From the NCBI GenBank assembly GCA_036322855.1, contig AP027924.1:744001-808000 (forward strand): DNA of 64,000 bases, given 5' to 3'. The notes under the pieces were generated by a model. That model was not told the DNA's origin. It saw only the letters and a list, made by a program, of their open reading frames with translations, and made no database searches. This stretch comes from Improbicoccus pseudotrichonymphae. GTDB lineage: Bacteria > Bacillota > Clostridia > Oscillospirales > Acutalibacteraceae. This document shows, piece by piece, positions 1 to 9,078 of the stretch (position 1 is its first letter; every line of letters begins with the position of its first letter). The position numbers and the translations under genes are program-made.

Positions 1-1026
1 TGCGCAGTTAAGTTTTTACAAAATAATAATATGGAAGAAATAGACTTTCTGTTGGAAAAACCTCAAAGAAAAATATTTTATAAAAAGATTCTACAGTTTT
101 TAAATTTAAAAAAGAGAAACAAAAGTGCGCCTGACTTTTTACGGAAAAACGATGGTTTTAATCATGATTTTTCAATATTTTCTTCAAAACGTACAAGAGC
201 ATTTTTAAAAGTCGAAGACGGATGCAACAATTTTTGTTCCTATTGCATAATACCATATGTTAGAGGTTCTGTTATTAAATCAAAACCGTTATCTGAAATT
301 GAAAAAGAGATAAATGCTTTATATTTGAAAAATTACAGAGAAATTGTGATATCTGGAATTAATCTTTGTGCCGTTGGCAGCGATTTGGATTTTAATTTAA
401 TGGATGTAATAGATATTGTTAGAAAAAAATTTTCGAGAATTCGCTTAGGTTCGCTCGATCCCAGTTATTTTATTAAAAACAAAGAGCAATTGTGTGCTTT
501 ACTAGAACGTAAAGAAATTTGCCCGAGTTTCCACTTATCTCTCCAAAGTGGGAGCGATGAAATTTTATCTAGAATGAATCGTAAATATAATGTTGAAGAT
601 TATATGGAGATCACAGAAAAAATAAAAAAAAAAATATCATGTTCGACAATAACAACAGATTTAATAGTTGGTTTCCCGGGAGAAACCGAAAAGAATTTTG
701 AAGAATCTTTACTGATCATCAAAAAGTTAAATTTCATTAAAGTTAATGTATTTCCGTTTTCTGCGCGTGAAAACACGGTTGCTTATAGTTTTGAAAATAA
801 AATCGATGCTCAAACCAAAAACAGAAGAAAAAAGAAAGCGATAGAACTTTCTGAGAAAATATCCGAAAAAGAAATAGGTAAATTCAAAAATAAATACTTC
901 AATGTGCTTTTTGAAAGCAAGATTAATAACGAAATTTACACAGGTTATTCTGAAAATTACATAAAAATGCACAAAGAAAGCCAAAAAGATTTATGCGGGG
1001 AAATTTTAAGAATTAGATTTTGTTGA
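1..1026 (+). CDS. mtaB: tRNA threonylcarbamoyladenosine methylthiotransferase, 5' end missing
   Basis: Radical-SAM methylthiotransferase that adds the 2-methylthio group to t6A37 in tRNAs. The reading frame is open from the first base of the window, so the N-terminal MTTase domain starts outside; the first internal ATG is at 31. The radical-SAM cluster motif is visible as DGCNNFCSYCIIPYVRG (CxxxCxxC), followed by IVGFPGET and a C-terminal TRAM-like part with GYSENYIKM. That last stretch matches MtaB (GYTENYIKV) better than MiaB or RimO. The gene ends inside the upstream region of hisS, suggesting co-transcription. The family assignment is firm; MtaB over MiaB is likely but rests on the C-terminal motif. 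Confidence 0.88.
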   Translation, partial: CAVKFLQNNNMEEIDFLLEKPQRKIFYKKILQFLNLKKRNKSAPDFLRKNDGFNHDFSIFSSKRTRAFLKVEDGCNNFCSYCIIPYVRGSVIKSKPLSEIEKEINALYLKNYREIVISGINLCAVGSDLDFNLMDVIDIVRKKFSRIRLGSLDPSYFIKNKEQLCALLERKEICPSFHLSLQSGSDEILSRMNRKYNVEDYMEITEKIKKKISCSTITTDLIVGFPGETEKNFEESLLIIKKLNFIKVNVFPFSARENTVAYSFENKIDAQTKNRRKKKAIELSEKISEKEIGKFKNKYFNVLFESKINNEIYTGYSENYIKMHKESQKDLCGEILRIRFC

Positions 1027-1133
1027 TCATTGGCTTTGATTTTTTAAAAAACAATATAAATTTGTTTTTAATTAACAAATTTATTAAAATGATGAGAGAC
1101 TGGATTATTGATTTTAAAAGGAGTTATCACAAT

Positions 1134-2453
1134 TTGGGGAAAATAGTACCGAGAACATTACCCGGGTTCATGGAACTTTTGCCGAACGAGCAGATTAGAT
1201 TTAATTATTTTTTGGATAAGATCAAAAAATCTTATGAAAGTTTTGGTTTTTTGCCTTTGGATACCCCGACCATAGAGCATGCCGAAGTTTTATTGGCTAA
1301 GACTGGCGGCGAAACAGAAAAACAAGTTTATGAATTTACAAAAGGGGATAGTCATCTTGTTTTAAGATACGATCTGACTGTTCCTTTAGCTAAGTACGTA
1401 TCTTTGTATAAATCAAATCTCAGTTTTCCGTTCAAGCGGTACCAAATAGGTAAGGTTTTCCGCGGCGAGCGTGCCCAAAAAGGAAGATTTAGAGAGTTCT
1501 ATCAATGTGATATCGATATCATAGGCGAAAATACACTCGACATATTCTATGATGCCGAAGTTTTAAGTGCCATAAATTCTACGTTTAACAACATTGGTTT
1601 TACTGATTTTATAATAAAGATAAATAATAGAAAAATTTTGAAGGGAATATTTGAATTTTTGAACATAAATGAAAAATCCACTGAAATCTTAAGAATTATT
1701 GACAAAAAAGATAAAATAGGACAGGAAAAAATTGTAGAAGAATTGAGTAGTATCGGCATCTTAGATGATAATATAAATAAATTAATTGATTTTATGAGTT
1801 TTTCAGGTTCAAATGATGAAAAAATCGATCTATTGAATAAAATGAATATTTCAAATAAGATGTTCGAAGAAGGAGTACACGAACTGGAAAAAGTAATAAA
1901 CTATATAAGAATGTCTGAGGTGCCAGAGGAAAGTTTTATTATAGATCAAACCATAGCCAGAGGGTTGGATTACTATACCGGAACTGTGTACGAGACTTTT
2001 TTAAATCAACACAAAGAAATAGGAAGTATTTGCTCCGGCGGGAGATACGACGATTTGGCGGAATGTTATACCGATGCGAAATTACCGGGTGTGGGGATTT
2101 CAATTGGTCTAACACGTTTATTTTCTCAAGTTAACAAATTAAGTACGTTTGATAATTTAAGACAGACAACAGTAGACGTGGTTGTGATTCCGTTAGTCGA
2201 AGCAAAAAAAGCTTGCTTGTCTTTGACAACTTTTTTGAGAAAAAACGGAATAAACACGGATATTATGCCTTTTGATAGCAAAAAATTAAAAAATAAATTT
2301 AAGTACGTAAGCAAAACAAAAGTGAAATTGGCTTTGATAATCGGTGAAGAAGAATTAAAAACCAATAAATACACCATTAAAAATTTAGAAACAGGCGAAC
2401 AACAAAGTTTAAGTTCAGAAGAATTGGTCAGAAGTATCAAAAATTGTTCCTAG
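1134..2453 (+). CDS. hisS: Histidyl-tRNA synthetase
   Basis: Class II aminoacyl-tRNA synthetase that charges tRNA-His. Motif 2 is seen as FRGERAQKGRFREFYQCD, the histidine-specific loop as ARGLDYYTGTVYE, then SGGRYDDL, and a C-terminal anticodon-binding domain. The frame is open upstream to 1020, overlapping mtaB. The TTG at 1134 is preferred because AAAGGAG lies about 10 bases before it (1117-1123) and the resulting start (GKIVPRTLPGFMELLP) lines up with usual HisS N-termini. ATGs at 1089 and 1092 lack a good ribosome binding site. About 439 residues, normal length. Confidence 0.93.
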   Translation: MGKIVPRTLPGFMELLPNEQIRFNYFLDKIKKSYESFGFLPLDTPTIEHAEVLLAKTGGETEKQVYEFTKGDSHLVLRYDLTVPLAKYVSLYKSNLSFPFKRYQIGKVFRGERAQKGRFREFYQCDIDIIGENTLDIFYDAEVLSAINSTFNNIGFTDFIIKINNRKILKGIFEFLNINEKSTEILRIIDKKDKIGQEKIVEELSSIGILDDNINKLIDFMSFSGSNDEKIDLLNKMNISNKMFEEGVHELEKVINYIRMSEVPEESFIIDQTIARGLDYYTGTVYETFLNQHKEIGSICSGGRYDDLAECYTDAKLPGVGISIGLTRLFSQVNKLSTFDNLRQTTVDVVVIPLVEAKKACLSLTTFLRKNGINTDIMPFDSKKLKNKFKYVSKTKVKLALIIGEEELKTNKYTIKNLETGEQQSLSSEELVRSIKNCS

Positions 2454-2485
2454 TTCCTGACGTTCTGCCTCTGAAACATGTTATG

Positions 2486-3415
2486 TTAAAACATATCTTT
2501 CTTTTTTAAAAAAATGTACGATATGTACATTAGCACAAAAGAAAGGATTACAGGGAACCACCAGAATTCCATCATGGGGAAGTTCGGCGTGTTCATGCCG
2601 TAAATTCCGGAGATTACGGTGGGTATTGAGATTATGAGAGTTACCGAAGCCAATATTTTCATTACAATATTTAGATTATTGGAAATAATCGAAGCAAAAG
2701 CTTCCATTGTTCCCGATAGTATATTTAGATATGTGTCACTCATTTCTATTGCTTGTTTCAATTCTATGATAACATCGTCAAGTAGTTCGCGATCGTTTTC
2801 GCCTATTGTCAAGAATTTGCTTCTAAATAATTTTTCTACGGTCACTTTCATGGTTTTCAAAGACGAGGAAAAATAAACAAGTGACTTTTTTATTTCCAGT
2901 AATTGTATCAATTCTTTATTTTTCATGGCCTTTCTCAAAACGTGCTCTATCTTATCGCAAGTTTTTATGATTTTATTTAAATATCTTAAATATTTAATAA
3001 CATTTTGTAGAATCAAATTAAGAACAAAATTAGTTTTGTCTTTGGTATTTATGGAGGACTTTTTTTTGGTTTTTATTGTATCTAAAACTTCATTATTTTT
3101 TAAAGATATTGTTATTACATCGTTCTGAGTTATAAAAATGCCAAGTGGCATGGTATAATAGATATGATTTTTATCTATTTTTTCAACAACGGGGAAATCT
3201 ATGACTATGAGCACAATGCCATCTTCTATGTCTATATGCGAAGACTCTTCTTCGTCGCTTGCTATTTTCAAAAAGTTATAATCTATTCCAAATTTTTTCG
3301 AAATAAATCTTAATTCGCTTTCGCTGGGGTTAAGAGAATTAACCCAAACCCCATCGGATGTGTACTCTTTTTGCTTTTCGATTCTTCCTTCGACAGTTTT
3401 AAAATATTCAATCAT
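2486..3415 (-). CDS. corA: CorA-type magnesium/cobalt transporter
   Basis: CorA family divalent cation channel of the inner membrane. It has a long charged cytoplasmic N-terminal domain (about 240 residues) with coiled-coil helices. Two C-terminal transmembrane helices follow, and the diagnostic GMN signature appears as SGIYGMNTPNFP at the end of the first. Length (309 residues) is normal. It is convergent with hisS, with about 30 bases between the stop codons. A short AGGTG precedes the ATG. Confidence 0.92.
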   Translation of the reverse strand: MIEYFKTVEGRIEKQKEYTSDGVWVNSLNPSESELRFISKKFGIDYNFLKIASDEEESSHIDIEDGIVLIVIDFPVVEKIDKNHIYYTMPLGIFITQNDVITISLKNNEVLDTIKTKKKSSINTKDKTNFVLNLILQNVIKYLRYLNKIIKTCDKIEHVLRKAMKNKELIQLLEIKKSLVYFSSSLKTMKVTVEKLFRSKFLTIGENDRELLDDVIIELKQAIEMSDTYLNILSGTMEAFASIISNNLNIVMKILASVTLIISIPTVISGIYGMNTPNFPMMEFWWFPVILSFVLMYISYIFLKKKDMF

Positions 3416-3454
3416 AAAAACACCTGTTATGGGATTATATTTTTTTGTTTATTA

Positions 3455-5455
3455 TTATTTTAAATTATAATGGCATTTAAGTATATCTCTTGCTACACTT
3501 TTAGAATACGCACCATACTTACCGTTGGCTACAATTACAAAAATTGCTATTTCCGGCGTAAAACACATATATGAGGTATGATCAGAACCTTTATTTTGAG
3601 ACGTTCCGGTTTTCCCTGCGGTTTCTATCGGAAAATTTTTAAAATCAGAAGCAGTTCCGCAATAAGTAACTTCTTTCATCCTTCCTATAACTAAGTTTAA
3701 GTTTTCTTCTGAAACCAAATTACTTCCCAATATTTTTGGCTCATATTTATAAACAACATTGTTTTTCGGGTAGTCCATAACTTGTTTTAGTACATGTAAT
3801 TTACGATTTTCGCCGGTAGCTATTACTCCAGCACACAACGCAAGTTGAACCGGCGTAAATGACGTATCCGCTTGGCCTATTCCTATTTGAGAATCAAAAG
3901 AAGGATACCACGGTATACCTAATTTTTTGTTTCTTTCCGGAGTAGAAAGAATTCCTTCTTTTTCTGGCAATTCAACCCCTGTTTTGATTCCAAGACCAAA
4001 TTTTTTCGCGTATTCAGCTATTCTATTCGCTCCCAGGCGTCTTCCTAATTCGGCGAAAACAACATTACAAGATTTAACTAATGCCGTTCCGAGATCTATA
4101 TTCCCGTGTCTACCCATACAATGCAAATTATAATTTTTAAAATAATTAAAACTTCCGTTACATTTTATTAGTTCTTCGCGATTTATTAAATTTTCCTCCA
4201 AAGCAGCTAAAGCTATGAGCGGTTTAATAGTAGAACCGGGAGCATAACATGCACAAAAAGCTCTATTGATCAAAGGACTTAGCTTGTCATTTGTAATTTC
4301 TCTGTTATATTCGTTATTTTCTATATATTTTTGTAAATTAAAATTGGGATAACTTACAGCCGCCAAAATCCCAAAATCTTTGTCTCTAAGATCTATAACA
4401 ACAGCGGCGCCGGAATTACAATCTTGTGCTCCATTTTTTTTAGCAGACATTATATTTCTTTTCAGAGATTCACTTGCTGCATTTTGTAACTTAGAAGATA
4501 AAGTTAATATTACACTATTTCCGGATTTAGACTCATATACTTGATTAGAATTTATTATCGAATTATCTTTGGAGAGCTGAATAGCACGCTGACCGTGATA
4601 ACCTCTGAGTATTTCTTCGAAAGCCAATTCCGCACCAGTTTTGCCTATTGTCGAATCTAGACTATATTTCCCTCTGTATTTTTCATATTCTTGGTTAGAT
4701 ATAATACCGGTATATCCTATGATATGAGCAAATGTTTCTGGAAAGGTATAATATCTTTTCAATGACGTACCTATTTTCATACCTGGAATTTTATACGAAT
4801 TTTCTATCAGAATACTGACAGATTTTTCATTAACATTATCGAATATCGTTAGCGGAGAAGCCTTAGAGCTTATTCCAAGTCTAAAATTGTTGTATTTTAC
4901 GCTACATATGTGATATCTGTCGCATGCATTAAAATTTTCGCATTTAAATTTTTCGGAAAGTTTGTCGATGCAATGACTTGCCGTGGCGGAATCAGGCAAT
5001 TTTAATATTTTTTTTAAATATTTCACTTGTTCTTCTTTGTCTTTGGAAAATTCAAAATTGTTTAAATCGTTTAAAACTATGGGCAAAGAACTAAAAAAAT
5101 TATTACCTAATTTTGTTGTAAAATTTACCAATTTTGCTATGAGTTCATTTTCTTTTCCTTCCGGTACATCTAATCTTTCGATAATAACTCTATAACGTAA
5201 ACTATTAACGGCCAAACCAATGCCATCTCGGTCGTATATTTCACCTCTGACGGCATCGGTCTTTAAAAAACAAGTATTTGCTTCTATTGCGCGCCTATAT
5301 AGGATATCGTACTTGAAAACCTGCCAATAAAAAATTCTCGCAATGAAAAGAAAAAATACAGACAAAACCAAAACAAAAGAAGTATTTAACCTTCTCCTAT
5401 TGTATAAAATAAATTCATATTTTTTATCTTCCGCTTGAACCAAATCCCTTATCAT
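3455..5455 (-). CDS. mrdA: Class B penicillin-binding protein (PBP2/MrdA type)
   Basis: Membrane-anchored peptidoglycan DD-transpeptidase of the elongation type. After a short cytoplasmic tail comes one transmembrane segment (FVLVLSVFFLFIARIFYW), a dimerisation domain, then the transpeptidase domain. The catalytic motifs are STIK near residue 411, SCN near 461 and KTGTS near 614. The phrases IIGYTG and IGKTGAELAFEEILRG are typical of PBP2. A cysteine-rich insert (about residues 170-190) is unusual. The start is uncertain: ATG at 5455 overlaps dut by 32 bases; a TTG at 5497 has an AAGG upstream but would overlap by 74. Confidence 0.87.
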   Translation of the reverse strand: MIRDLVQAEDKKYEFILYNRRRLNTSFVLVLSVFFLFIARIFYWQVFKYDILYRRAIEANTCFLKTDAVRGEIYDRDGIGLAVNSLRYRVIIERLDVPEGKENELIAKLVNFTTKLGNNFFSSLPIVLNDLNNFEFSKDKEEQVKYLKKILKLPDSATASHCIDKLSEKFKCENFNACDRYHICSVKYNNFRLGISSKASPLTIFDNVNEKSVSILIENSYKIPGMKIGTSLKRYYTFPETFAHIIGYTGIISNQEYEKYRGKYSLDSTIGKTGAELAFEEILRGYHGQRAIQLSKDNSIINSNQVYESKSGNSVILTLSSKLQNAASESLKRNIMSAKKNGAQDCNSGAAVVIDLRDKDFGILAAVSYPNFNLQKYIENNEYNREITNDKLSPLINRAFCACYAPGSTIKPLIALAALEENLINREELIKCNGSFNYFKNYNLHCMGRHGNIDLGTALVKSCNVVFAELGRRLGANRIAEYAKKFGLGIKTGVELPEKEGILSTPERNKKLGIPWYPSFDSQIGIGQADTSFTPVQLALCAGVIATGENRKLHVLKQVMDYPKNNVVYKYEPKILGSNLVSEENLNLVIGRMKEVTYCGTASDFKNFPIETAGKTGTSQNKGSDHTSYMCFTPEIAIFVIVANGKYGAYSKSVARDILKCHYNLK

Positions 5456-5870
5456 CTCTTTCCGTAACAGAAAGGTCTTCCGTTTCTTGAATCTCAAAAT
5501 CTTTCGCCTTGATAATTATCAACTGCGCTATACGATCCTCATTTTTTATTATATACTCCGGACCATCAAATGTTTTACAAAGCCCGACGTGTATTTCTCC
5601 TCTGTAATCGCTATCTATTACACCTACGCCATTCGACGGCATTATGCCATATTTTATACCCAGACCGCTGCGTGCAAATATCAAACCAACATAATCTTCC
5701 GGTATCTCAACAGCAATCCCACACGGAATTTTTACTAATCCACCAAAAGATATAGAAACATCATTTTCCAAACAAGCATGTAAATCAAATCCTGCAGATC
5801 CCGAAGTTGCCTTTTTGGGTACCAAAACATTTTCGCGCAACTTTACAAATTTTAATATTCTTTTACTCAT
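5424..5870 (-). CDS. dut: dUTP diphosphatase
   Basis: Trimeric dUTPase converting dUTP to dUMP and pyrophosphate. All five conserved motifs are present: GSAGFDLHA, the ARSGLG motif, GVIDSDYRGEI, RIAQLII and the C-terminal RDDKGFGSSGR arm that closes the active site. 148 residues, normal size. Its 3' end overlaps the downstream PBP2 gene, so translation is probably coupled. Confidence 0.95.
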   Translation of the reverse strand: MSKRILKFVKLRENVLVPKKATSGSAGFDLHACLENDVSISFGGLVKIPCGIAVEIPEDYVGLIFARSGLGIKYGIMPSNGVGVIDSDYRGEIHVGLCKTFDGPEYIIKNEDRIAQLIIIKAKDFEIQETEDLSVTERDDKGFGSSGR

Positions 5871-5979
5871 AACACACCTTAATCTAAAAAATATAACTCA
5901 ATAAATATCTAGAAGATAGTCGACGAATTACAATAATCTCCTTGAAAAAAAGGATCTCACATCATCCAAAAAATGTCAA

Positions 5980-6300
5980 ACGCTTTTACGGAGCGGCAAC
6001 TCAAAACAGAGATACTTACACACAGAACAAAAAATAAAGCAAAAAATATTGATAAGGAAAATTGATAAGGAAAAGAGAAGAAAAGCTATGTGCCCAAAAT
6101 GTCATAGCGAAAAAAGAGTGAAATACGAATTTCACCAATAAAACAGAGATACTTATGCAAAGAATGTGAATGTGATTATGTTGAGAATCTATGCGCTAGA
6201 TATTCAGAGAAAGAAAAAACAAGAAGCGATTAGATATTATATCAAAGGAATAGAGTTTAGAATAATTGAAAGATTATTAGGTATGAGCCGCAATTCTACA
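5980..6300 (+). pseudogene. IS1-like InsA remnant
   Basis: No intact gene lies between dut and copy F. The sequence encodes frame-shifted pieces of an IS1-family InsA-like protein: a zinc-ribbon start MCPKCHSEKRVK from 6091, RYLCKECECDYV in another frame, and the helix-turn-helix part EAIRYYIKGIEFRIIERLLGMS near 6220-6290. An in-frame stop and frame changes show it is dead. Its right edge supplies the stop codon of the convergent gene ending at 6296. Confidence 0.6.
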
Positions 6301-6688
6301 ATAATTCATAGTCTACTAAATCTTTATCGTCTAAATAATTAAGCAAAACACGATTACCGATACCGCCGATTAACACACCAACGATTAATACGATACCATA
6401 CCTAACAAAACCCGGAAGATTTCCAATCTTGTCAATAATGCTCTTGCTTTTCTCTTTACTATCTTTCCCGGTATTTCCATATACGTCTTCTTTTCCTTTC
6501 GTCTCTTCGACGATTCCACCATTATTGCCTACAAATCCAGGTTTAACAGCCCCAACAAGTGGCTGACAACACATAACAATAGCCAAAATAGAAGATATTA
6601 TCTTATTATTTTTACTAATCTTTTTATTATTTTCATTATTACTTATTTTTTCTTTTCTCATAAGAGATTTAATAAACTTATTTTTCAT
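6296..6688 (-). CDS. GA-leader family protein, copy F (short, tract deleted)
   Basis: A 130-residue member of a family repeated seven times in this window; function unknown. The start is the family's first ATG (ATG1, MKNKFIKSLM) with AGGAGG seven bases upstream. The GA tract and second start found in other copies are missing: MKNKFIKSLM is fused directly to the main-ORF N-terminus (RKEKISNNENNKKI), so the reading frame is locked on. A signal-like hydrophobic stretch (KIISSILAIVMCCQPLVGA) and a second hydrophobic segment near residues 98-117 follow. The last residues and stop codon come from the adjoining IS1-like remnant, so the original C-terminus is probably lost. Confidence 0.6.
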   Translation of the reverse strand: MKNKFIKSLMRKEKISNNENNKKISKNNKIISSILAIVMCCQPLVGAVKPGFVGNNGGIVEETKGKEDVYGNTGKDSKEKSKSIIDKIGNLPGFVRYGIVLIVGVLIGGIGNRVLLNYLDDKDLVDYELL

Positions 6689-6740
6689 AACCTTTCCTCC
6701 TGATTTTAAAATATGAATCAGTAAAAATACTGATAAGTTA

Positions 6741-6768
6741 ATTATAGCATTTTGAATTTTGCTGTCAA
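6741..6768 (-). promoter_or_regulatory. Promoter of copy F
   Basis: On the minus strand: TTGACA (6768-6763), 16-base spacer, TATAAT (6746-6741). The same promoter precedes every family copy. Between it and ATG1 lies a short inverted repeat, ATCAGTA-TTTT-TACTGAT. Confidence 0.8.
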
Positions 6769-6854
6769 TAAGATAATAAAAATAATTTTAAAATAATATT
6801 TATAAAATTTTTATCTCTAAGTATTTAAATTAAACATATTAAAGTTTATTTCTT

Positions 6855-6943
6855 TTTCACCCATTTCTTTGGCGCAAAGAAACGGGTGAAACCCAAAGAA
6901 ACATGCGGCTCTAGATTGTCTCTTGCGGAGACAAAGTCGCCGC
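6855..6943 (+). repeat. Double palindromic unit upstream of copy A
   Basis: Two adjacent hairpins: 6855-6891 (TTTCACCC...GGGTGAAA with inner TTTCTTTG/CAAAGAAA) and 6905-6943 (outer GCGGC/GCCGC, inner TTGTCTC/GAGACAA). The same unit occurs upstream of copies B, C and D. It sits before the promoter, within the 354-base gap between divergent copies F and A, which otherwise holds only their promoters. Confidence 0.75.
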
Positions 6944-6981
6944 TAAATAGTGTCGCATTAAAATGCTTAGCATAATTCTGT

Positions 6982-7010
6982 TTGACAACAAAATGCAAAA
7001 ACGCTATAAT
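6982..7010 (+). promoter_or_regulatory. Promoter of copy A
   Basis: Consensus sigma-A promoter: TTGACA (6982-6987), 17-base spacer, TATAAT (7005-7010), 32 bases before ATG1 at 7043. The leader lacks the ATCAGTA hairpin seen in copies B, C, E and F and instead has GCACTTTTGGAGGTAAAATT, shared with copy D. Confidence 0.85.
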
Positions 7011-7042
7011 TTGTGTTTGTCGGCACTTTTGGAGGTAAAATT

Positions 7043-7153
7043 ATGAAAAATAAATTTATCAAATCTCTCATGAATTCTCTCAATTCGAGAGAGAGAGAGA
7101 GAGAGATCTCAGGGAGATCTCTCTATGAAAAAAGAAAGCAATGGGATAGGTGA
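7043..7153 (+). CDS. Leader ORF of copy A from ATG1 (out of frame with main ORF)
   Basis: ATG1 has a strong ribosome binding site (GGAGG, seven bases upstream). It encodes MKNKFIKSLMNSLNS, then the Arg-Glu repeats from the GA tract, then runs out of frame and stops at 7151-7153, past the main ATG at 7125. ATG1 to ATG2 is 82 bases, so gaining one GA unit (or losing two) would fuse it in frame to the main protein. In copies B, D, F and G the equivalent ATG1 frame is fused. Confidence 0.5.
   Translation: MKNKFIKSLMNSLNSREREREISGRSLYEKRKQWDR
7087..7106 (+). repeat. (GA)10 dinucleotide tract, copy A
   Basis: Uninterrupted GA dinucleotide repeat of ten units inside the leader coding region, between the two start codons. 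It is followed by GAGATCTC-AGG-GAGATCTC, whose 3' arm covers the second ribosome binding site. Such tracts are typical slipped-strand mispairing sites. Confidence 0.9.
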
Positions 7154-8165
7154 AAATAAAAATAGCAAGAAGATTAGTAAAAATAATAAGATAATTTCTT
7201 CTATTTTAGCTGTTGTTATGTGTTGTCAGTCTTTGGTTGGGGCCAATCCAAATTCGGATAATAGGGAATTTGTTTCGGATAAGGGCATTGATAATAGTCC
7301 AACTGCAGATGGGTCTGAAAAAGAAGAAGAAGACATCAAAAGCAAAGAAAATAATAATTCAGGTTTAATAAGAAATAGTTTAGATGCTCTTTTAGTTGCT
7401 GCTATGGGCAGTTGGTGGTTTTATGTAACTAAAAATAAAGATTTAAAATCTAAAAATGAGGAAAACGAAAGATTAAATGAAAGACTCAAAAAAAATAATG
7501 AGGAATACGAAAAATTAAGGAAAGAATTCGAAAAAAATAGGGAAGAATTCGAAAAAAATAATGAGGAAAACAAAAGATTAAAGGAAAAACTTGAAGAAAT
7601 TTATAAACCTGATACAGTAGGCGATGCAGAAGTACAGGAAAAAGAATATTTTGGAGTTGAATGTATTGCTTTTAATGTGGGCAAAAGAGTAGAGGGATAT
7701 CGTGGTAGAGTGTTTTTTAGAAACTTGACTGATTTGGCGGATGTAGCGAAGGGCGTTTATTTTGTTGATGATGATAACAATAGTGAAACTTATCGTTGTA
7801 ATTTAGTGAACATTCGAGTGAAGCTTAATTCATCAAAAGTTCTTAGTTATGAAAATGATGATTACAAACAATTAAGCAAATATTCTAAATATATTTTGAG
7901 TATTTTCAGCAAGGGTTTTGATGATTTATTTTCGAAATTAGGGATAAGCAGCGGACTGGAATTAAAAGAGTGTTTGTATGATATTTTGGTTGAGGACGAA
8001 GATAAGGTTAAATCTAATTTTCGTTTTACTAATATTTATATTCGGTTTTTAGATGAGGAAAAAAAAATAAATTTGCGTCTTTTATTACCTCAAGAATTGC
8101 TTGATAAAGAATTTATATTAGAAGAAGAAGAAGAAGAAGTGCATGAAAAAGAAGAAGAAGAATAA
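7125..8165 (+). CDS. GA-leader family protein, copy A
   Basis: 346 residues, function unknown. ATG2 has its own AGGGAG eight bases upstream. The order is: Lys/Asn-rich n-region, a signal-like segment (KIISSILAVVMCCQSLVGA), an acidic linker, a hydrophobic segment near residues 84-104, a coiled coil (about 110-165), a C-terminal globular domain (about 170-335) and a Glu-rich tail coded by GAA repeats. The C-terminal domain resembles copies D and G (for example NIYIRFLDEEKK...LLPQELLDKEF versus VPQELLDKGF in G). The ORF is ATG1-out-of-frame at present. Likely exported or membrane-anchored. Confidence 0.7.
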   Translation: MKKESNGIGENKNSKKISKNNKIISSILAVVMCCQSLVGANPNSDNREFVSDKGIDNSPTADGSEKEEEDIKSKENNNSGLIRNSLDALLVAAMGSWWFYVTKNKDLKSKNEENERLNERLKKNNEEYEKLRKEFEKNREEFEKNNEENKRLKEKLEEIYKPDTVGDAEVQEKEYFGVECIAFNVGKRVEGYRGRVFFRNLTDLADVAKGVYFVDDDNNSETYRCNLVNIRVKLNSSKVLSYENDDYKQLSKYSKYILSIFSKGFDDLFSKLGISSGLELKECLYDILVEDEDKVKSNFRFTNIYIRFLDEEKKINLRLLLPQELLDKEFILEEEEEEVHEKEEEE

Positions 8166-8192
8166 CCTGGAAAAAGTGTACAAATTTAGCTA

Positions 8193-8220
8193 TCTAAACG
8201 CACGGTTTAGAAATTTTTAA
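8193..8220 (+). terminator. Probable terminator after copy A
   Basis: Inverted repeat TCTAAAC/GTTTAGA followed by AAATTTTT, 28 bases past the stop codon. It separates copy A from the baseplate genes. Confidence 0.55.
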
Positions 8221-8304
8221 AAATTTAGTATGCCTTTGAATAATCTTTGTTATTGAATCGAATAATAACATGGGTTATTTCTATTTAAGGTAAGTGGTCT
8301 ATGT

Positions 8305-9063
8305 TTGGGAGTATTAAATTCAATTTATGAATTAAAAAAAAATAATTTTCAAAGATTTGATTTAAAAATAGGTATAGTTAAATCTCTGGAAGACGAAGAA
8401 AATAAAAACAGAGTATTGGTCTCTTTGGTCGACGAAGAATTAGAAATTTGGGCTCAGATTATGACCAATTATGTTGGCGTTGAATCCGGGAATATTAGAT
8501 ATCCGGATGTGGGAACGCCTTCAGTGGTCGGTTTTTTCGACGGAGATCTGCAGCGAGCCATAATTTTAGGATATATTTTCAGCGAACAATTCAAAACTGT
8601 TCTCGCTCTGGATAAAGAAAACAAAAAAGAGATTTATATAAATAAAGCCGGAATAAAAACAGAAATAACAAATGAACCGGATAAGCTTATAATCGATATT
8701 TTAACAAAAAAGGAACATCGTTTTTTATATAACGAAGAGCAAGAAACATTAGAAATTAAGAATAAAAACGGTGATTTTTCTTTTCTGGTAAATTTTAAAG
8801 AAAGCGAAGTTATTTTAAATGCGAAAAAATTTACTTTAAAAGGCGAAAAGGATTCATTTGTTTTCGAAGACGGTTCTTCTTTTGCATTTAATAGTGATTC
8901 GGGAGATTTCAAAGTTAATTCTAATAATTTAGCTATAGAGACTAAAAATGCTGCCGATGTAAAAACGAGCGCAGGCAAATTTACGGTAAAGGGTTCCGGC
9001 GGTGTTGATGTCCAAACCTCTGCAAATTTAGTTTTAAAGGGTTCTATGATACAAATAAATTAA
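8305..9063 (+). CDS. Contractile injection system spike/baseplate protein V-like
   Basis: Probable central spike of a phage-tail-like contractile system (gpV / gp5 / VgrG OB-fold relative). The N-terminal part (about residues 18-100) has an OB-domain pattern, including PDVGTPSVVGFFDGDLQRAIILGYI split by short turns. The C-terminal half is a repetitive beta-rich stretch (VKTSAGKFTVKGSGG, VDVQTSANLVLKGS) as in spike needles. Starts at a TTG. 252 residues, nearer to phage V proteins than to full-length VgrG. First gene of a four-gene block whose neighbours are 16 bases apart or overlapping. Confidence 0.75.
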   Translation: MGVLNSIYELKKNNFQRFDLKIGIVKSLEDEENKNRVLVSLVDEELEIWAQIMTNYVGVESGNIRYPDVGTPSVVGFFDGDLQRAIILGYIFSEQFKTVLALDKENKKEIYINKAGIKTEITNEPDKLIIDILTKKEHRFLYNEEQETLEIKNKNGDFSFLVNFKESEVILNAKKFTLKGEKDSFVFEDGSSFAFNSDSGDFKVNSNNLAIETKNAADVKTSAGKFTVKGSGGVDVQTSANLVLKGSMIQIN

Positions 9064-9078
9064 ATTGGTGATTTATTT

